Below, piece after piece: positions 1 through 10,440 of a DNA stretch of 64,000 nucleotides. The position numbers and the translations under genes were made by a program. This DNA comes from Crotophaga sulcirostris (taxonomy: Eukaryota > Chordata > Aves > Cuculiformes > Crotophagidae). The stretch is taken from the NCBI GenBank assembly GCA_013397455.1, contig VYZB01000335.1, positions 188,480 to 252,479 on the forward strand, in the 5' to 3' direction. The notes below the pieces were generated by a model. That model worked only from the letters and a program-made list of their open reading frames with translations, did not search any database and was not told where the DNA came from. Position 1 is the first letter of the stretch. Each line of letters opens with the position of its first letter.

Positions 1-800
1 ACTTGGCAATAAAAATCAGTGTTGGACAAAGAGGGAAAGGGGAGGCAGGGGCTGTCCCTACCCCAGAGCTGGCCAAATCTGTGTGACTTGCTGTCCCTTT
101 AGCAGTGAGGGACAAAAGCCATGCTCGAGCAAAGGAAGAAGCTTGGTCTGGAGTATTGATGGCTCTGTGATTTTCCAGCTGTGAGGGACTGGGCTTCTCT
201 GACCTGCCCAGTGGCAAAACACTCATTTCTCAGTTTCCTACAGTTTCCTAAAAAAAAACCCAACAAAAAAAATGGTGTGAGAGAGGACTAGGAGGGGGTC
301 AGAAGTCAACAAACACAGTGTGTCCTGTCCCAGTGCTAGCTTCCCCTGAGCTTGGGTGGGTGGTCAGCTCTGGGGCTCTGGGAGTTATTCAGGTGGCTCC
401 CAAGCATGCTCTGGCTCCGAGACCAAAGCTTGCCTGCTCTCCCCATATGCACGTAGGGCGGGGTGTGAAGTGTCATATGAACTGGGACTGCTGATTCAGA
501 CTTCTCTTGCTGGGAAAACAGGGTGGGGAAAGAAGCCGACCATAACACCACTGAATCAGCAGAGCTTTACATGAAAAATATGGGAAATGCCTGCAGTGTG
601 AATCCATGCGGCACAGCATTTTAAGAGCGGTTATTGCAAACAGCACGGTAGGATGCACAGTGCTTCCCACCTGTGCTCCCCTCTCCTCCCCACATACATT
701 TTGCTTCCTCCAACCGCAGGCAGCTCTGACACAGCAGCCTGTGCTGCTCCGCACTGGGAGGATCTTGACGCTAGCGGCTATTCCCGGTGCTGGTTCACAT
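1..800. other. Noncoding single-copy DNA
   Basis: No gene is recognised. A perfect 10-bp tandem duplication (cagtttccta twice) lies at 231-250. Open frames on both strands overlap here, including one of 169 codons on the minus strand (473-982). Their translations have no domain-like pattern and compete with each other, which is expected of moderately GC-rich noncoding DNA. Confidence 0.6.
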
Positions 801-821
801 TTCGGATAACAATCAAGTCCT

Positions 822-862
822 GGAGCAGAATCTGCTCCTGGCATCACTCGAGCCACGTGGCT
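822..862. repeat. Pair of short perfect inverted repeats
   Basis: GGAGCAGA at 822-829 and TCTGCTCC at 831-838 form 8-bp arms around one base. Thirteen bases on, AGCCACGTGGCT at 851-862 is a perfect 12-bp palindrome centred on the E-box CACGTG. The CACGTG core could bind bHLH-zip factors. That is general knowledge of the motif and not evidence of use here. Confidence 0.7.
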
Positions 863-3519
863 GGGGTGACGCCAGCAGCCAATCTGGCTGAGAGTGCCTG
901 CTGTTTTGTCAATAAAAGGGAAGTTACCCCCCCCCCCCTTCCCAGCCTGGCACGGCACAGCAAAGCTGTGCCCCCCTGGCAATGCCAGCTGTGCGCTGCC
1001 CGGCGCAGGCTAGCTGGTGTGGTGGACAGATGGCTGCTGCCCATGCTACCTCATTGCTATTTTGAGGAGGGACTCACATTTTCCCTCCTGTGTTTCAAAT
1101 CCTCTCCCAGCTATCAAGTAGCCTGCTAGGAAGCTTGGGACTGAACCAGGGACGTCTCTCTTCCCAAAGGCCAGGTGTTATTTATGCCATACAGTGTGCT
1201 TGCTCAGGGCTAGGCTGGGGCACAGGTGGCAGGGCAGGGACTGGATATCTACAGGAGGAGTTATGACCATATGCCTCCTTTGCTCACCCCATGGTAAACA
1301 CTGTGGTGAAGCTCCCTGGGCTGGGCTCACCTGAAGCCATCAGTATGGAGCTCCCTCTGTAGACATGACCATAGGGGTCCATGTTCTAACCCTGGAGGGG
1401 AGAGATTTGGTTTGCCTTTGCTGCTGTTCTGCTTGAGGCACCCATGCCAGGATATTTGATGCCTTTTGCAGCAACACAGAAGTCTGTCAGCGAGAGATGG
1501 CACCCTGGCACCCATGCTGCAAAGCTAGAGCTGCCCGCAGTGCTGGGCAGCTGCAGAAAACCACAGAAAGCCCAGGGCTATTTCCCTTCCCTCTCTGCTT
1601 TTCCCATACACATACATCTGTGTGCTTACACACACACAAGCACACGGATGCTCTGTGGAGCAGGAGCAGTGGCCTCAGAGTAGTGTGGCAGCAGGAGAGG
1701 GTGCAGCAGGCAGGGGAGCTGCTGGGCAGCACTTGTGGTGAAATGGGATTACCTTAGGGGAGAGAGGGAGAGGAAAAAATTATCCTTGTGGTGAGCTTTG
1801 CCTCACATAGGCTGGTAAGAAACTAATAAAAATAGGGCCTGAGCATAGCAGGAACAGACTTGCTACCTGGTTTCTAAATCACTCCAGCCCAGGCAGGGGG
1901 AGGGCTATCTGAGGCTGGGTGATTTCTTCCTTGTGCATCCTTCAGAGGCCCTCACACGTCTCTGTGTGGGAGGCTTGGGTAGAAAAGCAGGACTCCTCTG
2001 ATGTGCCTGGGTGAACCTACTGTTCAGGGCTGAACCTACTGTCCTCCTGCCCAGAGTTCCAGCCCTGGGGTGCTGGCTGCTAATCTGGAGCTCAGCAGGG
2101 AACAGAAACGGCTGCCCATCACCTACCTATCCACTGCCCCGAAGTGGAAACCTCTCTTTCTCCCATCTCTCGGGCTGTTCCACCCCCTCTGCTTCAAATG
2201 CTGCATGCGAAGTTCTGGGGAAGGTTTGGGGTCTCTTTTCTGGGACCCCATCTCAGACTGTGCAAAGCTGGCACTGCAAAGCATAAGTGAAAGCCCAGAG
2301 CAGGGATGAAGACCTGCTCAGCCACGCTATGAGGGGTCAGGACCCTTGGCTGGCAGCATCCCTGGCAGCATTCAGGTGCTGTATGGGGTGTTAAGCCCAG
2401 TGGCAGAGAAGCAGGAGGCCAAATCACATTCCTTTGCGAGTCCTGGGAACTTAAAGCCTGGGTCTGACCCAAGGGCTGCCTGCCTCATGCATCACTTGGG
2501 TGACAGCGGAGTTATTTTTTTCCTGACAGGATCCAGAAACCAGGTCACTTCGCATGTAAATCTGTAACAAATCTGCCTGGGATTAGGCAGGCTACTGAGA
2601 GGTGGCAACAGACAGTATTCATCACATGTGCCCGTAGCGAACGGCTCCACACCACACACAGGGGAGGGAGCAGAGTCACATTTTTTCACGAGCAGGGGGG
2701 TTGCTATGCCAGAAGCTGCCATCCTGTGTTGGAGGATTTGGGCCACGACAGCCACAGCAGAAACAACGGCTGCATTCCAGGGAGGCCATTCCTTGCAAGC
2801 AATTAAAAAATAATAACACAACGGTAATAAGCAGCTCAATCAATCCCTCCACGAGCTGAGGGACCCTGGGGGGAGAGCTGGGCTTTTCCCAGAGCAAACT
2901 GGGACCAGCTCTTCTCCGATAAGTACAAATAATACCAGTAACAAACTTCAGATCTCAGGCCAGACTTTGGCAAATGACACTCTTGCAGCATACAGAATGC
3001 ACGTGGGTTGCACATATATGTGGCTGTAATTTGCCTGTGTGGTGGACACCATCCCAGGTTGGGGGTGAGAGCAGCAGTTTGGCTACAGCAGGCAGAGGCT
3101 TGCAAGCTGCTTCCCACTCCCCTCTCTTTCTCTAGGAGGTGGGCACAGGTGTATGGGATGGTTATAAACCAAATCACATCCCTCTAGTGGTGTGCCTCCC
3201 TGATGCAAACTAATCTGCTGTGCCTTCAAGGGTTAAAAAATAGCAGCACTTGTCTCTGTGAGCATCGCAGGACATATTTGAAATCCGTCGGCCCCTTTGG
3301 CTCCGTTGCTGAGGGAAGTTTTCAGTTGAAAATGCCAGGGCTCTGGGAACTATTAGACCCTGCAAACCCTATATTGCTTTTATGCCTGCCCCAGGCTGCA
3401 ACCTCGGATCTTTTCTTTTCCCCTCTGCAAACTGCTGGGTAATGATCCCTTGCAGCGTGCCAGCTCACCTCCCCTTCTCCCAGCTGGCAGCCCAGCTCTG
3501 CTGCGATGCCCTTTTGTTC
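863..3519. other. Noncoding single-copy DNA
   Basis: No gene or recognisable repeat is seen. A run of 12 C lies at 927-938 and a short CA-rich patch near 1605-1645. Base composition is mixed, with scattered short open frames of 60-115 codons on both strands that overlap one another. None has a signal peptide, a repeated motif or a familiar domain. Confidence 0.55.
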
Positions 3520-4000
3520 CGCCGGTGCTGAGATCTGCAAACTCATTGCTAATTACTGCATCTGGGGCTTCCAGCTCCAGCGACAATGCCAGGACTTGCG
3601 GTGGACTCCTGACGGGCCAAAGTTCATTCCCCTGCTTATTTCCTTACCAAAGACCATTATCTCTCATTTACATCTAAACTAGTTTTTTATACCAGTTTAA
3701 ATGCTGCCCCTCCCCCTTGAATCTCAATGCAAATGAATTAAAAGTTCGTTCTTCGGATGCTCAAATCCTGCGCACTTTCTTTTTCACTTCTTATTTAAAT
3801 CACACACTGTTTTGAACTAAACCTTTTATTTCCTCCCAATTATTATTTCTGGTGTGTTTTGCAGAGCCTTACAACACGGCATCTGATTATACACAAAGCT
3901 CCGGAATAAAGCCCTGCTTTTTCCCTTCATTAAGGACACAAAGGATTCCTGTGTGAGCCAAGCAGCACTTTGGACATTAATACAGCTTTACACCCCAAAT
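3520..4000. promoter_or_regulatory. Candidate conserved noncoding element
   Basis: This AT-rich, repeat-free stretch includes TAATTA (3550-3555, homeodomain-type core) and a perfect octamer ATGCAAAT (3727-3734, POU-type). It also has several runs of T and a second AT-rich half with AATTA words. No open frame of note crosses it. The texture suggests an enhancer-like element. Conservation is not shown by the sequence itself, so confidence is low. Confidence 0.25.
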
Positions 4001-4400
4001 CACATTCCGCTTCTCTGCAGAGCAGATTGGAGAGTGGATCTGTGCCTTTCCTTGCTGCCAGCACCCTTCAGAGGCTCCAGCCAGCTCCTGCCCTCCCTGG
4101 AATTAACATCCGATTAAGTGGTGGCAGCATGTTCACCCGCAAACTCCTGGCTGCTGTCTCTGCCTGCATCATGACCCACTGCTTTTTCTGGCTAATCCTG
4201 CCTGCTGGATCTCCTCTGCTTGCCTCAAAGTTAGGGGTCTGTGAGTCTTGGGGGGCCCACCCAGGATTTTGCTGTTGCTGACCATTTCCCATGGGAGGCA
4301 GTTATGTGGAGACACATGTAAAGCCCTGGAAAAGCTCAAAAAGCTGGAAATTCTGCAACCTTCCCTGAAGCCTAAAATTAACCAACTTGATCTATTTCAG

Positions 4401-4480
4401 GATAAGTGATAAGCCCAAGGGCATAAAGGCAGTCAGTGGCAGAGCTGCTTTTAAGCCACATAGGCAGCTACAGTGTCCCT
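4401..4480 (-). mobile_element. MIR-like SINE remnant, minus strand
   Basis: The plus strand reads approximately as the reverse complement of the MIR core: a GATAAG..AAGCCCAAGGGCA block, then GTCAGTGGCAGAGCTG. These correspond to the familiar 'gcccaaggtcac' and 'agtggcagagctgg' segments of MIR read backwards. Divergence is high, as expected for an element active before birds and mammals split. The assignment rests on recall of the consensus, not on an alignment. Confidence 0.6.
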
Positions 4481-4982
4481 CCTGGCTCTGAGATCTTGTC
4501 ATCTGGAAACTGCCTGAATCAGACTGGAAGCACAGGAAACCACCCTGTCCACAGCACATTTTCCTTATTTAACATCGTCATGCAGAAAGGAATAATGCAT
4601 GCTGTGTTTCCCAAAAGAAGAAAGGAGAGCTTTTTATCAAAACAATGCATTACTGAGCTGATTAGCTGCACAAGAAGTCTCTCTAAGCAAATGTTTTTTA
4701 TCTAGAACATTACAGCATTTTAAAAATAAGCTACTAATTTCTATCTAGTTTTAAAAATACTTCTCTTTTCAAAGAAGAGGTTTAGGGGTCACCTGGAGCA
4801 GATAAGAGACATTTGGAATCATAGGGATTTAGGACAGGTTTCAAAAGCAGCGCGTGGGCTGCAAAAAGCCATTTGCTAAAAGGGACCCATGATGGGAGCT
4901 CTTTCCCCAAAGAGGAACTTCTTTTTGTACAGAGAGGTTTCATCTAACAGGCTTTGCATGGATCTGGAAGGTAAGGATACTA

Positions 4983-5150
4983 GACTTGCAGCTCTGCTAT
5001 CACACCACACTGCTCCTTTGGGACCTTGGGCAATTCAGGTTATCCCTGTCTCTCTTAAAATTCCTATCTGTAGAACAGGGATATTGCTGCCTGCAGTAAA
5101 TGTCTGCAATGTGCTTGAGTGTGAGGGTTATTACTGTTAAATATCTGTGC
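4983..5150 (+). mobile_element. MIR-like SINE remnant, plus strand
   Basis: The order of short blocks follows the MIR consensus. A 'gcagctctgct' segment comes first, then GGGACCTTGGGCAA (near 5020), a pyrimidine-rich CTCT block, ATCTGTAGAACAGGGATA (near 5068; consensus 'atctgtaaaatggggata') and a GTGAGGGTTATTA block. This is the best preserved old SINE in the window. It lies about 500 bp from a second MIR-like piece in the opposite orientation, probably an independent insertion. Confidence 0.7.
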
Positions 5151-5920
5151 AGCTTTCACCTCTCCTGCACGGAGAAGCAAGCTGGTATGAATGATTCCCG
5201 CAACACACTGTCAAGCAGAGTGGGAATCTCACAGTGCAGGAGTGAACGTGGACTGAGAAACATGAAGAAAGCTGGAGATGCTCCACACTGGGATTTTTTT
5301 CCCTCAAATATTCAAAATCTGATGTAACTAGCTGCTCTGGCCACTGTAAGCTTGCCTTGCTGTTAGAAACAGCTCAGCCTGGCCACGTGTTGCCTTGAGA
5401 GCCGAACTGTCTCTCCGACCCGCTGTGAAGGAACGCGTATGTCCCAAAATGCCAGGCTGGCCACTTCTACTTCTATCACATCAGAAAAAAAATTAACATC
5501 TGAATCCCAGCGTTCCAGGTCAGACCGACCTTTGGAGAATAAGCACAACCAGGGAGGTCATGAAACACCACAAAAGCCACGAACAAAACCACTAATTGGC
5601 TTCTTTTCAGCTGTATCCCTGTGCCACCAGTCTTGCCTTTCTCAGACCGCCGTGTGCTGCCTTCAGACTGCCGAGACATGGCCTATTTTGGCAGAGCCAG
5701 GACAGCTAACCATACTTTGTGTTACTAAATCTGTAATTCATATTGTTTGTGCTGGCAGGGAATTCCCCACGACATTTTATCTCAGCCAGTCTCCTCTGGC
5801 TGTTTAAGATATTTGGAATTATTATTTCTGGCTCAAGGGTCCACCCTTGGTCACGATGGGATTATTCCCAGGCTGCACACAAGCACATGGCTGCCCTCCC
5901 CAGTGCTGGTGGTCTGGAAT
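5151..5920. other. Noncoding single-copy DNA with a mildly CpG-containing patch
   Basis: No gene is recognised. Between about 5385 and 5530 several CpGs occur in otherwise AT-leaning DNA, beside a CACGTG E-box (near 5385). The patch might be a weak conserved element. An open frame of 122 codons at 5439-5807 (plus) has no recognisable content. Confidence 0.45.
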
Positions 5921-5923
5921 AGG

Positions 5924-5952
5924 TAGGACATATAGGATATATAGGACATATA
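5924..5952 (+). repeat. 9-bp tandem repeat, three copies
   Basis: The unit TAGGACATA is repeated as TAGGACATA, TAGGATATA, TAGGACATA, followed by TA. The middle copy differs at one base. It is a short minisatellite-like array. TATAAAG follows at its right end, but nothing else supports a promoter. Confidence 0.85.
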
Positions 5953-6054
5953 AAGGGTGAGGTGGCAGGGGGAGCACAGACTGTTTTGGTTGACTTGGGG
6001 CAGATAAAATCAAGGTAAATGGGCCTTAAGGTGTTATCCTCGCCATTCCCAGTG

Positions 6055-6315
6055 CCACTGGAAGAGGTGCTGGATGGGGGGCTGAGGGAGGGGAGGATGC
6101 ATGGAGTGAGATGGGGAAGCTGGTGGATGGGCAGGGGTGAGCAAGCAAAGGAGTAGAGTAATGCCAGGGTCTGGGGTCTGAGTGTCCTCTGTGGAGGAGA
6201 ACTGGGGGGACTTGAGATGCTCCTGGGGCCAGAGGGTGGTCTGGGGAGGGGTTTCTGTGTGAAGGGGGGCCTCGGGGTCTCCTACCACGGTGGGGACACA
6301 GGGGACCAGGAAAGC
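6055..6315 (+). repeat. G-rich, strongly G-over-C skewed tract
   Basis: About 260 bp in which the plus strand carries many runs of three to six G (for example near 6076-6095, 6135, 6205, 6240-6250 and 6265) and few C runs. The opposite strand therefore stays open for 94 codons with many prolines, which is a composition effect. Closely spaced G runs could fold as G-quadruplexes. Confidence 0.6.
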
Positions 6316-6354
6316 CATCCTCTGCTTGTCTGTGTGGGCAGCAGCAGCTCTGCT

Positions 6355-6625
6355 GGCACGCTGCGGCCCTAAATCAGCTGTGTATATTCATAACTGCTGC
6401 GCACGCTGGCCCCTGGAGCTGGAAGGCATATCACAAAGGGCACATTTTTAACACTTCTTTTAATCCCATGATCCTGCACATTTAAGCCTAAACTGCCTTG
6501 CATTTGAACCTCCGCAAATGCCTTTCACAGCCCTCCCAAACCACAGCCTGCTCTAGAGAGAAACTAATTAAAGCTGCCCGACAGGCTGCTAAATATTAAG
6601 AGCCCAATAACGGTGCAGACACAGG
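6355..6625. promoter_or_regulatory. Candidate conserved noncoding element
   Basis: This repeat-free stretch begins with an AT-rich TGTATATTCATAA block. It contains CACAAAGGG (near 6432, SOX/TCF-like), CTAATTAA (TAATTA at 6565-6570) and CTAAATATTAAG near its end. The motifs are dense and no competing open frame or repeat is seen. Enhancer function is inferred from texture only. Confidence 0.25.
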
Positions 6626-6949
6626 GACATCATCATCTGAATGACAAAAGCCGGTAGCCAGTGGTTACTGACAGAGGGACCGGCAGGCTTGTGCCTGCCA
6701 TGCTCAGGGACAGACATCCCTGCCAACTGTTGGAACCAGGGGCACTGCCCTGGCAACACGATGCCTAAAGCACCATCCGGGGAGAATGCTCCAGGACTTT
6801 CTGCTCCTTACCCCATGCAATTCACGGCCAGGGTGAGGCCAGGCTTGCTGCCGATTCACGTCACGTAAAGCCAGCAGGGATGGCTGGTCGGCGTGGCGGC
6901 AGCAGGCGTGGGCTGCGGGGTCCTGACCTTCATTTCTGCCCTTCCTCCA
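6626..6949. other. Noncoding single-copy DNA
   Basis: Nothing recognisable is seen. The stretch separates two regulatory-looking segments. Short open frames occur on both strands but have no domain content. Confidence 0.5.
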
Positions 6950-7530
6950 AATATTCTGCAATTACACGTCGATTGCCATGGGGGAGAAAAGCAAACACAC
7001 TGTGAATGCCGGCGCGCTGCAGTTGTTTGCTCTTGGCCGCGGCATGTGGCGCGGCGGCTGTAGCACGGGCTGCTGGGGAAGAAGCAGAGGGGTGACAGGC
7101 TGTGCCTGTATTTTGGGGTTGCTCACGTTGTGGAAAGCCAAACAGACCCTCCAGGGCAACCGCCCATAGGCACAAGTTCCAGTTAGCGTTAAAAAAAAAA
7201 AAAGCAGGCAAAAGGGATTTGAAATTCAGCTAAATCACACTTCCCTCTGAAAATTTCATTCCTGCAATTGTTCCGAGTAACACGTATGATTACTCTAGCT
7301 GAAAGAAATGATAAAAAGCATTGCGTTTTCTCAGCTCGTTTACTTTCTACATCTGGCAGCGTTTTGCGAGCAGGCAGTTTCGCTGTTTTCCTGAGACAGA
7401 GCGCTTGCAAATGGAAGCTGAGGAATAACAGTGCAAGATGTTTTTTTAAACTGCTTTGCAAATGCTTCTGCTTCTAACGACCGATACACAATCTGAAGCC
7501 CTTGGCAAAAATGATATGGCAATAAATAAC
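6950..7530. promoter_or_regulatory. Candidate conserved noncoding element with small CpG cluster
   Basis: Nine CpGs fall within 7010-7067 (including a CCGCGG), flanked by DNA with few CpGs. A 13-base A run follows at 7191-7203. From about 7260 the sequence is repeat-free and AT-leaning, with TTGCAAATG and TTTGCAAATG words near 7407 and 7456 that resemble POU sites. The combination could be a developmental enhancer or a small promoter. No transcript is supported by the sequence. Confidence 0.25.
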
Positions 7531-7800
7531 ATAGCAGTTTGCAGTGTTGTTATAATGGTGAGAAAAACCTCCACGCACCTTATTTAATATCTAGATACTA
7601 CCTTGCAGTGGAGCACAATGTACTGGCAGTAACTTTCCTAACGCAAAGCTGCCCTACAACCTATTACTGCCTCAACCATGCTGTCACAAAGGTGCTGGAA
7701 GGGAGATGCTATTCCCTTGAACACTTCCATGGGTCTTGCCACTTGCCCTGTAGACCAGTCCAGCTCCTCAAAGCTTGACATCCCCTGGGAGAATGGACAT

Positions 7801-7888
7801 TCATAGAACCATTTGGGTTGGAAAAGACCTTTAAGATCAAATCCAACTGTAACACTGCCAAGTCCACCACTACACCATGTCCCTGAAA
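7801..7888 (-). mobile_element. CR1 LINE 3'-end fragment
   Basis: The plus strand begins TCATAGAACCATTTGGGTTGG, then reads GAAAAGACCTTTAAGATCAA and a block ending in ACCATGTCCCT. This is the reverse complement of the 3' untranslated end of avian CR1. The TCATAGAA unit is what remains of the 8-bp terminal repeat. Only about 90 bp are present, so it is a severely 5'-truncated insertion, the usual fate of CR1. No coding part remains. Confidence 0.9.
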
Positions 7889-9425
7889 CTGGGGACAAGG
7901 GAATTGCAGGGGAACATGAAATAAAAGGAAATATAGGGAGAATGGCAAGTACCTTATAATTGTTGTTCCTTAACGGATTTTTTTTTAATAGGCTCCTCCT
8001 TGATGTGCTGATAGCACACTTGTATTGATTTTTAGGTATTATGTCTGTCATTTTCAAAGGCTGCTAGTGCTGGCCACGTTTTGTCCCTGAGTACATCACA
8101 CTAAACTGAAGCAGTGACCATTTCTGAATGCCCTACACTGAAACTAGTTGGGAAGCAGTGCACTCTTCCAATTTGAGCAGGTGCTCTGTGTTTTAGGGTC
8201 CGGCTGGCATGGCTGTTAGTGAGCAGGGTGCTCTGAAAAGACCCGAGATCCTGAATGGCTTCACATGAGATGTGCTAGGCTGTGTATTGCCAATTATTCA
8301 CGGTGTAGAGGCTGCTGGGCGAAGACACCATGGCTCTGGGATGATGTGTGGGTTCAGTGCCATGGTTCCCACCTGGGAAGGTTTGCAGGGCTTTAGCTCT
8401 ACTTGCTGGTGTCCCAGACAGCAGGGAAAGAGGTAGGACAAGGACGACAAAGAAAAACAATGCAGCTGGGGGGTGCTTCAAAGGTGGAGGGATACAGCCC
8501 TCTCAGAGTCCTGTTCTCCTCCTCTCCTTGGCATGTCTGCAGCAGACTACAGAGGCACAAAGGGCACTGCAATTTGAAACAGCCATAAGCGTTTTGGTGT
8601 AATGAAGTTAACTGTCAGGGGGAATTATTTCTCACACTGGTGTAACAGGTCATAAAGTGTCTTGTCGGGGAAAATTCCGATGAAGTTTAGCTGCCCTTTA
8701 GCATGCAGGTGTGAAAGATCACAGCTCTAGTCCGAACTGGAGGTCCTCTTACACGATGCACTATCCCTCTTGAACATACGTGTAACCAGAGTCCCATCCC
8801 CTGTCAGGGTCATCCCTTTCTCTGGTGAAGCCGAGGTGCTGATGGAAGCAGGATAAAACCACTGAACCACCATTTCCCATGTGCACTCTCCACATACCCC
8901 ACACATCTCCATTAGCGTCTCACATCAGCTGCACTGGGGGCTCAACACACACATATCAGTTTAACCCACCCAGACTAAGTGACCGCAGTGCTTCCCACAT
9001 ATTCTCCAGGGACTGCTTACAAACACCTTTTCACTGGACCATCCCACTGGATGAAAAGGCAAGGGAGAGGATGGACCCGAGACACAGGGCTCCTGATCTC
9101 CAGTCACCCCCCAGGTCGCTGGGGTCTGGCAGCCCAGCACAGCTCTCGGTGCCTGCGGATCACATATCATGGGGACAAAGCCCAGTGTGCTGGCTATAGC
9201 TTGCTTAGAAATTTTTGAATAAAATAGCATTTCCATGAGACAATGCAAGCTCATCAGAGCTGATTTGTTCCCCAGGAGCAAAGCAGCTGCTATAAACTTT
9301 CACAGAGAAAAGAATGGAATTTCTCCTTAAAGCCAGAGTTTGGAGGAGGATATAATATCAGGCCTGCCTGGCCAGCAGCCAAATGATTAGGAAAAGGGAA
9401 GACTGAGTACAAATCTTTTATTTGA
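7889..9425. other. Noncoding single-copy DNA
   Basis: No gene or repeat is recognised. A short T run occurs near 7979. Several overlapping frames of 60-106 codons are open on both strands around 8275-9281, none with identifiable protein character. Confidence 0.55.
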
Positions 9426-9475
9426 GCAGAGCTTGCATTTGAACCTGGGTCTTCAACACAGTCAGTGAGTGCCTT
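9426..9475 (-). mobile_element. Possible MIR-like SINE head fragment
   Basis: The plus strand carries GCATTTGAACCTGGGTCTTC followed by a CAGTCAGTGAGTGCC block. This resembles the reverse complement of the tRNA-like head of MIR, whose B box is the GGTTCAAAT read on the minus strand. The piece is only about 50 bp, so the call is tentative. It cannot be a functional tRNA gene because no cloverleaf or A box is present. Confidence 0.45.
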
Positions 9476-9735
9476 GGGTCAGCTCGGCATCGCAAAGCCA
9501 CCCTGAAGCATCTAATTCTCTGAAAATTGGGATGTGGGATGGGGAAGGCAAAAGAAAGCAAGAAATGCTGCAAAAACTAAAGCAAAAAATCCCTTCAACA
9601 GACTGAAACTGGAAGCTGTCATTGGCTGAGGAAAATTTCCAGCTACAAACCTACTCTCAACTACCCTTACTCTGAACTGCTTGGCTAACTCCCCAGGGGC
9701 ATCTCCTGAGTTTCCTTTTTTCTCCCTCCTTCTTT

Positions 9736-9785
9736 GCATACATACATTGTGTTCAAATGCCATACATATATACATACATACATTG
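9736..9785 (+). repeat. ATAC/ATACAT simple-sequence patch
   Basis: Interrupted CATA/CATACATA units occur at 9737-9748 and 9761-9785. The degenerate microsatellite includes a TATATA core. Confidence 0.7.
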
Positions 9786-10012
9786 TAATAAATAGAACAT
9801 ATTTGAAGCATTTTACATACAAACTGCATGTAAACTTTCCATTAAACCTTCCGGGCTTTGTGCATCGCATGTTAAGAGAGTCCGCAGCAAAGTGGTGATT
9901 TTACAAAGGCCTCTCTGTATAGAAGTTTGAGTCATGAAACCAAATAGTGTTCCGCTCAGAGGCGCAAAAATGGTTCAAAAATTAAGATTTTAATTTTAAT
10001 GTGATCTTAAAT
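9786..10012. other. AT-rich noncoding DNA
   Basis: Nothing recognisable is seen apart from AT-rich words (AATTAAGATTTTAATTTTAAT near 9980). Confidence 0.5.
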
Positions 10013-10105
10013 GTTGGTCCCAATTAGGCATATGCCCAAGTCCCATTGGAGTTAAGCACATAATTTCTTTGCTGAACAGGGAAGGCTGCTGAATCAGGAC
10101 TCCAG
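10013..10105. mobile_element. Ancient palindromic (foldback) repeat fragment
   Basis: The blocks ATATGCCCAAGTCCCATTGG, GTTAAGCACATAATTTCTTT and GCTGAA..GCTGAATCAGGACTCC resemble half of a short palindromic repeat common in turtles, crocodilians and, in decayed form, birds ('cccattgac..ttaagcac..gctgaatcaggg'). The identification is from memory of that consensus. I do not assign a family name. It is likely a non-autonomous DNA-transposon type element, long inactive. Confidence 0.5.
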
Positions 10106-10381
10106 ACTGTAAAATTGCTCAATTGCCTTCAAATTTCTTGGGAAAAAAAATAGTGTGCTCTGAAAGCAATCACAAAATACATTTGGTATTCAAAGAGTAT
10201 AAGTGAGTGCAGGGCTTATAATTAAATCCTTATCTACGAAGCTGCTACTGAGTGACTGTACATTCTGGGTAATTTTTAATGGCCTGAAACTCAAAAACCA
10301 GCATAACCAATTTTTTTCTTTTTTGCAGAAGACACAGCTAGTTAGCTATAATTCTGCAACAAATCCATTACTGCAAAACAA

Positions 10382-10440
10382 GTCCCTGATCCTGCAAGCA
10401 TGAATGTGCTTACTTTTAATGATGCAAGTGTACCAAGGGA
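10382..10440. mobile_element. Ancient palindromic (foldback) repeat fragment
   Basis: GTCCCTGATCCTGCAAGC followed by GTGCTTACTTTTAATGATGC matches the remembered left arm of the palindromic amniote repeats ('ctgatcctgcaagcacttac..gtgcttaac'). It lies 277 bp after a related piece. Whether both come from one element or two insertions cannot be told here. Confidence 0.5.

Noticed and set aside
473..982. 169-codon minus-strand open frame
   Set aside because: No domain, no splice or promoter context, and several frames on the other strand are equally open. Composition explains it.
9426..9475. tRNA gene on the minus strand from a B-box-like GGTTCAAAT
   Set aside because: No A box, anticodon arm or acceptor stem can be paired. 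It fits an old SINE head better.
10303..10328. Splice acceptor (long T tract ending in GCAG at 10328)
   Set aside because: No plausible donor within a normal exon length downstream, and it runs into an old repeat.
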